The notes beneath the pieces are model-generated. The model saw nothing but the letters and a program-made list of their open reading frames with translations, was not told the origin of the DNA and ran no database searches. Positions 1 through 10,643 of a DNA stretch of 64,000 bases are shown here, piece by piece. The stretch spans positions 20,889,817 through 20,953,816 of the forward strand of contig JASXTE010000011.1 of NCBI GenBank assembly GCA_030280995.1. Direction: 5' to 3'. Both the position numbers and the translations under genes were made by a program. The stretch comes from Hemileia vastatrix. Lineage: Eukaryota; Basidiomycota; Pucciniomycetes; Pucciniales; Zaghouaniaceae. Numbering within the stretch: the stretch's first letter is position 1; every line of letters begins with the position of its first letter.

Positions 1-129
1 GCATAAGCTGGTATGATAAGTTTTCAGTGTGCAGTCCTCTTAGAAGAATTACAGCTGAGTTAAAGCTGAATAGAATCAAAGATAGAGATTGGCACCTGCT
101 ATCAGGTGCCCACATTTTTTTTCTGGTGT
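1..129 (-). mobile_element. Partial small TIR element, palindrome family P2
   Basis: The element is cut by the window start. Its outer end, at 88-129, holds a near-perfect GGCACCTG...CAGGTGCC palindrome, a T-rich run and a CTGGTGT terminus. Its reverse complement matches the left part of the copy at 15427-15638 over more than 100 bp, including the segment around CTGTAATTCTTCT. No coding capacity is visible. It is a non-autonomous DNA element by structure; the class is inferred. Confidence 0.6.
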
Positions 130-230
130 ATCTTATCAATTATAATTAAAATAAGTATTATATTAATTAATTATATATTTATATTATACTTATAAATAAT
201 AAATTTGACTTATAATATAATTAATTAATT

Positions 231-428
231 AGGGGGTATCATAGTTAGAAATATTCTACTTCAAAATACCTCTTTTTTCCACCAAATCAACCATGATTAT
301 TTATAAACATGGTATATTGTACCACAAAAACACCTTTTTACTAAGAATTAATGTCAAGTTTGTGAATTTTTTTTTGTGTTGTGAAATGCCTTTTAAATAA
401 TTGCAAATTTCTAACTCTGATATCCCCT
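231..428. mobile_element. 198-bp TIR mini-element with Harbinger-like termini
   Basis: The left terminus begins AGGGGGTATCATAGTTAGAA, and the right terminus read in reverse begins AGGGGATATCAGAGTTAGAA. It is flanked by the 3-bp direct repeat ATT (228-230 and 429-431). The AGGGGGTRTCA start resembles the ends of the large Harbinger at 36439-42809, so this may be a deletion derivative mobilised by a related transposase. It has no coding capacity. Sequence from 429 to 804 is AT-rich with nothing recognisable. Confidence 0.65.
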
Positions 429-807
429 ATTATATATAGTAAATAATACAATTTACTATATATAATACATAAATATTGAGTGCTTTTTTGACTCATAATT
501 GTTTCATAAAAATATTAAATTAATTAAAAAAAATATTTAAATAATTATGAATGTTTTACTCTAAAAAATTGGTAATATTTAAAATAAATATTTGCTTTAA
601 CTTAAAATAGTTATTTACTCATGTTTTACACTAAATTAACTAATTACCCTATTTTTATGTGTTAATATTACTATATTCTAATGTTTAAATTTAATTTTTT
701 TTATTAATTAAAAATTATAAAAGATGTTTCTAATTAAATTAGTTATTTTTTCATGCATAAAAATTATTTAATAACACACTAATTTTAATTTTATATTTGG
801 AATAATT

Positions 808-1068
808 CACTATGCAATATAGGGGGTGGACTTGCTAGCAAGTCCCCAACCTGAACTCGGACAAAACTCAGATGGAACTCAGACTGAACTCATACTGAAC
901 TCATATTGAACTCTACTTGAAGACCCACCTAAAACTGTTCTGCTGAGTGGTGTTCATCCCTGATTGTATGGTTCCTTTGTCAATAGCTCAATGTGTGTTC
1001 AATCTGTGGTGAATTTGAGTCCAAGGTTGTGGACTTGCTAACAAGTCCACCCCCCATATTGTGTGGTG
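808..1068. mobile_element. MITE family P1, copy A
   Basis: The 261-bp element has terminal inverted repeats of about 37 bp containing the palindrome GGACTTGCTAGCAAGTCC, and a 3-bp target duplication ATT (805-807, 1069-1071). The interior is a run of CTGAACTC-type short repeats. Copies B (23149) and C (24652), and the long element at 54950-59574, share these ends. It is non-coding. Between 1069 and 1870 I see no gene, only AT-rich sequence and one GATACCCCCT motif near 1215. Confidence 0.85.
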
Positions 1069-1872
1069 ATTTGTGTGGGTTTTGGGCTCTTACTCATTTC
1101 TTTTAGTCATTTTTATTGTGTTTTTCATTTAATACCTACTAAATTCTTAGTTAAATTTTTATTGTTTTTTTAACTTTGTATATAAAAATTTGTGGCCATA
1201 AAGGCCTTGGGATACCCCCTGTAGCCTCAGAACTTACACTATACATTTTTATTTACATCTAGTAACATATATATTATTTTTATTTTTAAGATGGTGCTAT
1301 TTTCAATTTAAAACTAAATCAATAAAATATAAGGTTGGATTAATAGTAATAATATTATTAGTTAAGAGTATATAAGCAGATAAAAATTAAATTTACTTAC
1401 TTACTTACCATCCCTTAAGCATTCTCAGTGTTGTTACTCAGTATTTTATAGTTCTTTTTCTTGTTGTTATTGCTTTTACTACTTCTTTCTTATACTCTTC
1501 TATTGTCCTTTATTTTGTTCTCTACTTCTTCTTTTTATTCCTTCACATTTTCATCATCACCATCTTCTTCTTTTCCTCCTCCTTCTTTCCCTTCTTCTAG
1601 ACAACTGGCTGACAAGAATGGTACTTAAATAACTTGTTTTGAATACCTCTTCAGTTTAATTCATGGAAAAGTGGATCTATACACCAAGCAAGCCATCATA
1701 GCCATCTGCTCATTTCAATCACAGTTCTTGATGTGGCCCACTAATGAGGTTAGACCAGAAACTTGATATTTTTACTTTCAAAAACTTTCATCCTTTTATT
1801 TTTCCATGTATATGCATCTAAAAAATATTTTCAACCCAATTCATCTTCATTTTTTGTTAAAGAAATAAAAAA

Positions 1873-2372
1873 AGGTAATACTCTCCCCTAAAATTTACTA
1901 TGGGAGTGGGTGAGTATTACCAAATTTTCATTTGTATTTCATAAATTAATAAGTAAACCAGTCAAAAAAGATAGACAACCAATTAAAATGAATGGAACTC
2001 AGAATACCACCTGCCAATGATATTAGATTTGACCAAATTCAAAGAAAAAATATGGCAAGGAATTGTATTGTGAATATATTCAATCAATTAATTTTTTGAA
2101 TGATTACCCTCATACAGAAGCAAGGTCTGATAGCCCATTACTTAAATTTTATTATTATCTTTGATGACCAATTGATTGTAAATTTAAGAAATAAAAATGA
2201 AGCTTTGGAAAATCCTTTATTTAACATACTTAGCCTTCCACTCTGAGGGTTTAGTTTTCATTGAACTTTCACACCTCACTTTGCTTACCCAGTTTATCAA
2301 AATTTGATTGATCTGAAAATAACAACCAAAATGGTTAAACTTTTCACAAGTTTCTAAGTCTGGAGACACTTT
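1873..2372 (-). pseudogene. Remnant of Tet-like dioxygenase tail plus minisatellite unit
   Basis: Read on the minus strand, about 2370 to 2270 encodes a decayed copy of the C-terminal tail of the dioxygenase at 39535-40494. It keeps HFGC-FQI followed by a hydrophobic and basic stretch, and the nucleotide similarity is clear. About 300 bp further downstream on the same strand (1873-1925) lies one unit resembling the GGTGRTACCCACCCC minisatellite that also follows the Tet gene in the intact transposon. Shared order and spacing identify this as debris of the same transposon lineage. The catalytic part of the protein is absent; a 153-bp tandem repeat occupies the upstream side. Confidence 0.65.
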
Positions 2373-2410
2373 TGTCATTAAAAAAAGAAAAAAAGCCAAA
2401 AAAAAAGTTA

Positions 2411-2868
2411 GCAAACAACTCAAAAAAGTGTTGGCAGCCTCTCTGAGTTTTTTTCCAATACAAAATAAAGAAACAAACTTAAAAATAAAACTCTTGCAAA
2501 CAGTCATGGAATGTCCTGACTATGTTTCTGAGTTGATTTGTAAAATAATTTTTTTTAATTTTAGCAAATGACTCAGAAATGTGCAGGTGGCATTTCTGAG
2601 TTGTTTCCAATAAAAATAAAAAACTTACAAAAAATTCTTGGAAAAAATCAGGGAATTTCTTCACATTGTTTCCAAGATGATTGATTGAAAAAAAAGGAAA
2701 AAACAAACAAAAGTTAACAAACAACTTGGAAATGTGCTGGTGGAATTTCTGACATGTGTCTGATAAAAAAAACCCCTTTAAAGAAAACACTCAGAAAGAG
2801 TCAGGGAATGTCCTGGAAATGTTTCCAAGACAATTTGTTAAAAAGAAGAAAAATAAAAATAAAAAAAG
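2411..2868. repeat. Degenerate tandem repeat, 153-bp period
   Basis: Three diverged units start near 2411, 2564 and 2717, each with a version of GCAAACAACTC-GAAATGTGCTGGTGG followed by A-rich sequence and TTTCCAAGA. Because 153 is divisible by three, minus-strand frames stay open across units; I regard these frames as non-coding. The following stretch to about 3120 is purine-rich low-complexity sequence. Confidence 0.7.
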
Positions 2869-3349
2869 GCAGGAAGTCAGGAAGTCAGGGGAAAAAAAGA
2901 AGAGAAATAAAAAGTAAAGGTGACATCAGTAAAAGAAGAAAAAAGGAAAAGAAAAATCAGGAAGTACTAACCTGGGATAGGGGTTAGAGGGACTTTAAAG
3001 AAAAGAAAAGAAAGCAAGAAATATACCAAAAAAAAAGAAAAAAGTCAGCAAGGGTGGACAAAGTAAAGAGAGGAAAGAAAGAAAAAATAAGACCAATGAT
3101 AGAATAACAAAAAGTGTCAAAAAAATCCTAACCAAGATTTGGTGAGATATAAAAACCTGAAATAATGGAAAGAATAAAAACATGAGCATGATAAGGTGAT
3201 GATAAAATAAATAAAAAGAAAAAATTTACAGTGATGAGGAATATATAAATTTGAGATGGTAATTTTGATGATGAATAAAAGAAACAGGATGGCATACAGT
3301 GGATTGGGGGGATGTGTGTATTGATGGGCTGAATTGTGGTTGGGGAAAT

Positions 3350-3486
3350 GGTGCAAGAGTAGGAAGTATTTGACCTCATGTTTGACATATCTAACCCCAA
3401 GTCAGCTATTTATGATGGCATCTTGGAATGGCATTTTGAGACTGAAGTCCACCAGGCATATATGTAGTAATGTTTGACACCCCCTA
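3350..3486. repeat. Right end of an unidentified TIR-type repeat
   Basis: This segment matches 27050-27178: both contain an AGTATTTGAC, CATGTTTGA and CCAAGTC series and finish at CCCCCTA. The interior carries a near copy of its own terminal TGTTTGACA motif, as the Harbinger ends here do. I did not find a matching left end for either copy. Confidence 0.5.
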
Positions 3487-3865
3487 GTAGGATAATCAAA
3501 ATTAAATTTAATATAGTGTCAAAACACTCAGTTAAAACCTTAGAGTCCCAATATAATTACCAACACACCTCCCTATCTCTTCCTATCTTCCCCCGTGGCC
3601 AACTTCAATTAAGTTCTGGTGCATTGTTAATTATAATGGGCTCAGATCTACAACTTTTGCTCCCAATATTTCCCCATAATTAAGATTACAGAATTTAAAT
3701 ATGGTGAGAGATATTTTGAGAGTTAATTATGAGACTTAATTAAATTGAAGAACTAATACTAAAACATTAAAGAATAATATTGAACTTATTAAATTTGTAT
3801 AGTTAATTTGTAAATAAATTTAAAATAAATTTATCTCACTAAGTAATTTAATTATGAGTTTATTT

Positions 3866-3920
3866 CACCAGGAAAAAATGTTGGCACCTGCTAGCAGGTG
3901 CCAGGTTTTTTTTTCTAGTG
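3866..3920. repeat. Stand-alone 55-bp palindrome, family P2 terminus-like
   Basis: CACCAGG, an A-run, GGCACCTGCTAGCAGGTGCC, a T-run and CTAGTG form one almost complete palindrome. It looks like two P2 element ends fused with no interior. No gene is visible from 3921 to about 5600 apart from the doubtful frame noted in the rejected list. Confidence 0.6.
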
Positions 3921-5615
3921 TGTGATGTAATAAATTTAACAACTTGTATTTAGTATCTTTATCAAATTTCTTTCTTTTCAATTTCCCCTCTCATTTTCAG
4001 CTTGTTCATCACTGACAGGCTGACAAAATCTTTCAGAAATGATCAATGGTGAGGTGGAGGTGCTATTTCAACTGGAAGGTAACAGAGTTGGTAAATTTTG
4101 ATCCCATAAAAAAGTTATATTGGTATACTGATTATTTTATAATTTAATAAAGCTAGTTGTATTTCTTACTCTTTGACTTCACTTCTTTTGTGACTTAGCT
4201 TAGTGTAATGTTGTGCCTTTTGTAAATACAGCGACACCATAAATGCTTGGCCTTTTTGTCAAAAATTTTTACTACTTTTTTGCCTGGCTCAGCATTATTC
4301 CGGCCTTAAATAAGGGGTTTTAGGCTTTCTTGGGTGATTCACTTGAGAAAAAAAATGCCACGCTAGTACAAAAAGCGTGCAAAAAATGAAAAAAAGGTCA
4401 AGAGTTATTGTTCTTCCTGTACATTGTAATGGCTCTTTGATTATTTTAAATCCCACCCAAGAATACTGTCATATGAGTTCAAACAAAAATGAACATTAAT
4501 AGCATACCCTAATCAGTTGCCAGAGTTTTATGCTGATGCATGTTTTCTCAAATGCCTTCCTTTATGGTAGTGAGTCAAGCTGGACCAGATGTGTGGTGCT
4601 TGTTCTGACGCTTCGGAGATTGGTGGCATTCGCAATGGCATCTTGTGTTTGCATTGGCGTTAGCAGATTTTATCCAAACCCAATTCGAACCCCATCAATT
4701 TGATGGCATTGTTACATGTTAATCAAGTTACAAAAGAAACTATGTGATGATGGTGTCTTTGATTGATCCTGGAGCAGCTTGTACAGATGATTAGTTGCTA
4801 GTAGCTCGCAATAATCATCGATATTACTACTCATTGCCTGTTCACACATTATTTCTATTCTATTAATCTGTCTTGGCTCTCTACTTTGGCTACAAGCACA
4901 TATATGCTTTGTAAATCCATTTTTTTTTCATGGTTCATGGCTTGAAAATCACATCCATTGTGCCCAATTACTATTATTGTATACTCGTCATAATTGTAAT
5001 ACAATAATTCATCGGCTCTCTTGATAGCACAAACTCCGGGATTGTAGGGTGATGGTTGGCTAGAATTTGTAGAATGCGATGGAATTCGCAGTTGAGTACA
5101 AAGTTCTAGACACGCGCTTTCCATATTTTACGCTGCAATTTCTTTTGCATCATTGCGCCCCTTTTTCTGATTGTTCAATTACTGCCTCCTTTAGAACGCA
5201 TCTGGGCTATTCCAAAGCTACCCAAGGCTACTCTAAATCTACTGACCGCTACTATAGGCTACTCACTGCCTACTGAAAATACTTAACCAAGTCACATAAT
5301 CTACTCACCCATTTAATTTTATCCTTCATTGTCTCTTCTTCTTCAATACAAATCAATAAAAAATTAATTCAGTTTTGTCATCATCATTGCGTACTAACAC
5401 TAGCCATCCCATGCCTTGCTTACTTTCCCCTTCAAATCTTCTTCTTCCTTTGACCAAGGTCTCTTTTGATTCAGTAGATTCCTCAATGGTTCTTGCCCTA
5501 CCTGACCTCCCTCCAATGCCTATAAAAATCCCAGCTGTTTACCCCTTTTCCCCCAGTCTTCAATCTTTTTGCCATTTCTCTTCTTGACTATAGTACCTGC
5601 TTTTCATCTTCTATC

Positions 5616-6368
5616 ATGAACCCATTATCTTTCAACTCCCGTGCTTATTATCAAGATGAAAATATCAATCCCTTTGAGGCTATTAGAGCAAGACATTCAT
5701 CTCGTTCACCCTTATCTTCACAATCTCCGTCTCCACCAGCTGCACCCAGCTTGAGTGGTATATCTCCCCTCCCTCCTTCTCCACCAAAATCTTCTCCTTC
5801 TCCCCTTGCGGCTGTTGCTTCCCTTGTTTCCTCACCTCCACGTGTCATATCCCCCTCTTCCCCCAGCTCACCTGTCGCACTGAGGCAGCTTTCTTCACCT
5901 ATAATAATGAGTGAGGGTATAGAACAATCCCCTTTTATAGCCACCAGCCCGTGGGCTTCTCCCAACATGAGGAGCTATGCTGAGGCCACCCCTAGTCCTA
6001 ATGTAAGTAAATATTATACTTTTTTCACCTAACAATACACTTTAAAGGCTTAAGTATATTATTATTTTAAGACCCAAGATGGAGTTGAGGACAAAGAGGA
6101 GGATAGAAGTCCGAAAAGGCCGTGTATGGAGGTGGGTGCTCTTGGGAGCATCCTATTTGCTGAGGGCCGACGCCGCTTCTCAGCGAGAATAGCGTCTCGC
6201 ACAACTGCAGACCCTATTATCTCACCTTCAAAGCACTCTATAGGTCCCAGAAAACGGACCAAAAAATCCCAAATTCCTTCAGGAACGGCGTCCGAGGTGG
6301 TGGCCCAAGAACATAAGCCACAGCCTCAAAAGCGGAAGAGGAGAAAGAAGGCTTTCCGACTTCCTTGA
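5616..6368 (+). CDS. Hypothetical Ser/Pro-rich nuclear-type protein, two exons
   Basis: Exon 1 is 5616-6002 and exon 2 is 6072-6368. The intron is 69 bp with a GTAAGT donor and AAG acceptor, phase 0, giving 227 aa. The first half is low-complexity Ser/Pro-rich. The second half has an acidic stretch, then basic clusters (PRKRTKK; KRKRRKK near the C-terminus) that look like nuclear localisation signals. I recognise no catalytic domain. The frame is open through both exons, and its CpG content and codon use resemble the nucleoporin gene rather than the flanking repeats, which supports a real host gene. A regulatory or chromatin role is only a guess. The start is the first ATG in frame after a pyrimidine-rich leader. 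Confidence 0.6.
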
Positions 6369-7065
6369 TAAGAAAATGTAAGTCTCAATTCACTTCTCTA
6401 CATTAGTCTTGGTTTTTTTTCAATTGACTGACTTTTTTAAATTGTTTGAAAACCAGAATTTTGTTTTGGATTCCATCTTAAAATTTTTTGTATATAATTT
6501 TATATTACCATTGTCTTTTCCTCTTTTCGAACCTAAAAATGTTTCGTCTTTTTATTTATCCAATCATTTTCAATTTTCAATTATCTAGTTCTATAGTTCT
6601 TTTGCAAAGATTGCTCAATTGTTTGGCCTGGGTGTTTCGCTCCATTTATTATCTATTGTATTTCTATTCTTATTTTATTATAATTTCAGGTTGAATTGGT
6701 TTGCTGTTTCTGTTTCTTTCTTGTTTATGAATATCATTAGTAATTGTTAGGGTTTTTATTTCATTTTTATATATCGCTGGGAATTTCAAAGTTTTTCATT
6801 TTGTGAACCCGAAACATCCTTTTTGAGTATTTAAAGTATTTCGCCTTTAAAGTAAATGGTAGCTGTATTTATAAGTATCTTTTATCCATTTTCCTTAGGA
6901 GATGAAAACCTGAATTCCGTTGCTCGGCTGGCTGTATGATAAGTTGCTATAGTCAACTTTAGATGGCAAAAGCTTAAAATCATCTACAGCTAATCCTGAA
7001 AAGCTTGTGGCTGTCTTGCATCCCATTCTTCGCCAAAATCAACAGTTTAGGTTAGCTGACCCATG
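6369..7065 (+). pseudogene. Region without an intact gene; short gene-like frames
   Basis: From about 6960 to 7060 a plus-strand frame reads protein-like (DGKSLKSSTANPEKLV, then HPILRQNQQF) but is short and flanked by stops. A diverged second version of the same peptide appears near 7292-7350, on the other side of the 7066 repeat. A third open stretch lies at 7555-7668. I cannot name the parent gene; a broken or intron-rich gene is possible. Confidence 0.25.
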
Positions 7066-7262
7066 TTAGAAATATTAATAAGGTGCAACTTATGATCCAA
7101 ATGACTATAAAAATTGAGAGCGAATGAAGAGATTTAAAGGAGAAAACAAAGGATATTCGGGATTAAATTAGATGTAATATTGATTACGATCCGTAAAGAA
7201 CAAGGGTGCTTATATAGTAAACATGTAACAGTACAACTTGTGGTCTACTTCTACTGAATCAC
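7066..7262 (+). repeat. LTR-like repeat, copy 1
   Basis: It begins TGTTAGAAATATTAA and contains the series AGTACAACTTGTGGTCTA. The same sequence recurs, split by a LINE, at 11799-11838 and 13877-14005. The TG start and the size suggest a small solo LTR, but no flanking duplication was found. From 7263 to 8495 I see only AT-rich sequence, the short frames mentioned above, and an (AAAT)n run near 8050. Confidence 0.5.
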
Positions 7263-8495
7263 ACTACCATGGACTAGACAAATAGGTAGTTATGTACAGC
7301 TAAATCGAAGAAGCTTGCGATTTTCTTGCCATTTATTCCTTGCCAAAAGTGACCCAAACTCATGTTTTTTTTTGGGGTCGGAGAAAAGAAGCCCGCAAGC
7401 TGTTCAGTTTTTGCTGGATCATCTTGTAACTATAGGAACTATGAAGAAATACCGTCATGAGAATAATTCTAACAACCCATGCCTTTAGAGGAGGGGGATG
7501 AGAGGCAAGAGAACTGCAAGCTTTACAGGATTAGTTGTATATGTGTAATGTGGCAAAAAAATATCAAACTGATGACATTAAACGTCTAAGTATTGCTCAT
7601 TGCCTTGAGGAAATGTTGGATTATAATATCATGTCGGCGGCTCAATTAAATCAACATTGCTTTGTGTGCTGATTGACTACCATTCACCTCTGGGATGAAA
7701 AACTAACTTCTTACTATTTTTTTGCCTATGTCTCTAATTAATAGACCAATGATTCTTAAACTTCCAAACTAATTTTGAATGTTTCACTATTCTCGTGGTT
7801 TTTAAAGCTGTTCATTATCTTATTTTATTTTTGTTAAATCAACTCTGTTAAGCCAAAGAGGTGGGATCATTTTTTAAGACTTTTTCTTGTTGAAGTTGAC
7901 TGTTTTAATTCGTGGTGCAAGAATGTTCATCTTAGAAGGTTCATTTCCATTCATTGACCACCTATCTCCGCTCTTTATCATGTATATAACCAAAATTGTT
8001 TTGTTTTCACTTGAGTGGCTTTATGGCCTGAGGGCGAGCAATTTTAAGAAATAAATAAATAAATAAATGTTCCTGCATGGTGAGGCAAAGTATTTAATGA
8101 TGATTGCAGCTTATACATGTTGAATTATTACCATGTCACTACTCAGCATAATAAACAACACTAAAGATTTAGGAAATCTAATATGTGTTTAATTTTTTTT
8201 GTGGAGCTTTATAGTAATTACAAGGTAGGTGCTCTTGTTTATGAGAGTTCTAGCCCATTGTAAATTGTTTCTAAAATTTAGCTCTATAGTACTTCCATAA
8301 TGCGTATGTGTACCCTTCCTCGCCCTAGTTTCTTCTGGTGTTAATATATATATAAATATTAACATTTGGATTTGAGTGATTGGGTTTCAAAGTCGAGATG
8401 AGGTATAGACCAAGTCCAATTGTCTACTCTGATCCTCCTTACCTTCCCATTCACACAGTGACACAGACACGATACTCACTCATGAACATAGAATA

Positions 8496-10287
8496 TAATG
8501 CCATAGCTATTCATTTCTTTCTCTTTCTTTAACTTTGATTTCAATTTTTTTTTCTTTTTTCTTTTTATTTTTTTATTTTTTGAAATTGATCAGGTAATTA
8601 ACACTCCATTCATCAGAGAAGGGAAAATAATACATTTTAAAGGTACCCCCCTTTTAAGAGTCCTCACGTATCCCAAGAAGATAGACTAAGATGAAAGAAA
8701 GGGAGCTGTAAATCCAATAGAATAGCATTCTTTTTTAATAAAATTTACATAATAAAAATGCCCAACGTCCGGCCACTTTTGTCACGATCATCATCATCAT
8801 GACCTACCTACATATCCACTCACATCACTCAACATCTTTCCAGCTCCACCTTTAGTTTGACCCACCACATTTTCCAAGTCTTCAACTTGACTGACTAACT
8901 CGTCACTCACTTCTTCAATCCACTGTAAGCTACTTAAATGTAAATTTAAGATTTTCCCAATTTGAACGACTGGATCTTCGCCTGAAGCACCTGAACCCGA
9001 TCCATCACCTTCGGTCCAAGTATTGACTTCATTGATTATCGAGCTTAAGGAACTTGACATTTCATTCAATTGATTGGTCACTAGTTCAGTAGTCTGATAT
9101 GCCTCAGACCGAATCCTGTCAGAGTTCCGAGTCATTGTCATGGGTGTGGTCAAATTCGATAATATAGACTCGTAATCTGTTAAAACAGAAGCTAGTTCTG
9201 TTTGTTGAGACTCAAAGTAGTCAAGTGATTCCGTAATTGAAGCCTGTATGTGATCAGTGTGACGATACTGCTCATAGAGTTTTTCAATCTGGACAATAGG
9301 GTGGATCGAAATCATATTATTATCTCAGATTGAATTACTTTCAAGGCGCATGGCCATTTTGTTTTTAGAAACAGTATAGTGTTAAAAGCAAGGACAACTG
9401 ACTTGATCACCATTTGTAATCAAACTGATATCCCAGGCTTTGATTTCGCTGGCCAATTTTTGAAACTCTTGGACTTTTGAATTTAATTCTGTAGACCACC
9501 GATTCGTAAGATCCTCCAAAGTGCGACCTCGCAATAGAGACGGTACAACTAACGGCCTATTAGTCTCCGTTTGATTAGAGACTGTTGGGTTCCGGTTTGG
9601 TTGAAGAGGTGCCCCAGCGAGGGGAGAGGATTTAGCAGGAGCGGTTGACTTGAGAGCACCAAACTGAGAGGGAGTAGTGGCGGAAGTAGTAAGACCGATT
9701 CCAGTAGAGGTATTCGGTGTTAAGGAAGAAGCGACAGTGGAGGAAGCATTAGAAGCAGCAGTTGTTGCTGCCATGGTAGAGGAAGTAGGAAGTAGGGTAT
9801 TTGAGGTGGACGTAGCAGTAGCAGGAGATTGAGAGGTAGGTTTATTCAACGAACCAAAGGAAGACGAGAACGGTGACGAACCAGAAAACAAGGAAGATTG
9901 TGGCTTGGGGGCAGGAGTGGAATTTGAAGAAGAGCCAAAGAGAACAGGAGAGTTAGATTGAAGATTTTGAGATTGAGATTGAGAAGAGGAAGAAAAGAGG
10001 TTTGAGTTGGAGGAAGAAGAAGTTGTTGTTGTTGTTCTTGTTGATTGATTGTTTAGAGAGGGAGGATTGTTAGGAAACATATTTGAAACTGGAATATACA
10101 AACAAATTATAAGACCCTATTAATGACCAAGAGAACATTGGGAAGAAAAGAAACGACTAACATGAGGACATCGTTGGCAGAATGAACACTCTGGAATTCT
10201 AGAATTGAGTCATTACCCAAGCTTTGAAGTTGTCAGCTGGAAAGAAAAAATAGCTGGCAAATCATTTAGGATAGCAACAAGTAAAAA
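8496..10287. repeat. Segmental duplication, copy 1 (nucleoporin locus)
   Basis: The segment is nearly identical to 29810-31597 in the same orientation. It covers the whole nucleoporin gene, its 3' flank and about 115 bp upstream of the start. Similarity begins at AATGCCATAGCT and stops at GTAAAAA. Copy 1 keeps its native upstream sequence and the divergent neighbour. Confidence 0.9.
8797..10171 (-). CDS. NSP1: Nsp1/Nup62-type FG nucleoporin, copy 1
   Basis: Central-channel nucleoporin of the Nsp1/Nup62 family, which anchors FG repeats in the nuclear pore through a C-terminal coiled coil. Exons are 10171-10162, 10088-9403 and 9288-8797, giving 395 aa with all phases consistent. The 10-nt first exon encodes Met-Ser-Ser plus one base (GTTAGT donor). 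The second intron has a GTCAGT donor and CAG acceptor and rejoins NGDQ to IEKLYEQY. The N-terminal half is Ser/Thr/Ala/Pro-rich with a few FG dipeptides (LFGSS, SFGSL, QFGAL). The C-terminal half carries the Nsp1_C coiled coil (LEDLTNRW, LDYFESQQTEL, IGKILNLHL). The protein is short compared with yeast Nsp1. An internal ATG at 10080 is an alternative start if exon 1 is not used. Confidence 0.85.
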
Positions 10288-10643
10288 ATAAACCCATTTC
10301 CCTTTGTATTTTCCTCAGCTATATCATTTAGTTTTGGTGCACCTCTGAAATTTTTGGTTGCTTCGTCACAGCAATCTTAGTAGATTTTGCATGTTTTTGG
10401 CTGTTAAAAAATGTCAACTGAGCATCTCACAAATGACTCTTCAGCACCAGTGCTCCCACCCACCACCACGATCCCATCCATCCCACTCCCGTTTTTAGCC
10501 TCACTTGCTGGCTCCTTTTTTCTGGTAAGTTTTATCTTGTACTAGGTTGTCGCCGGATCACTAGCCATTCTGTATAGGTACTTACAGAGATTTTTTAGTT
10601 TCTTTTTCGATAGAATCAACAATTCTATTACCAACTATTCATT
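10172..10643. promoter_or_regulatory. Divergent intergenic region
   Basis: This 472-bp gap separates the nucleoporin (leftward) and the decarboxylase-fold gene (rightward) and presumably holds both promoters. A plus-strand frame at 10411-10524 starts with ATG, runs 38 codons and ends at a GTAAGT donor. Joined to an AG at 10612-10613 it would extend the downstream protein in frame, so it is a possible extra 5' exon. Confidence 0.4.

Noticed and set aside
2217..2790. Two minus-strand open frames over the 153-bp repeat
   Set aside because: Frames stay open because the period is a multiple of three; the peptides are low-complexity. Only the Tet-like tail is meaningful.
4855..5124. Minus-strand frame with a VIGHNGC motif resembling beta-carbonic anhydrase
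   Set aside because: Only one motif fits. The other zinc ligands and the upstream domain are absent and no exon structure restores them, so I do not annotate it.
5651..5968. Minus-strand Gly/Glu-rich frame
   Set aside because: Shadow of the Ser/Pro-rich exon, which has proper splice sites and the expected strand.
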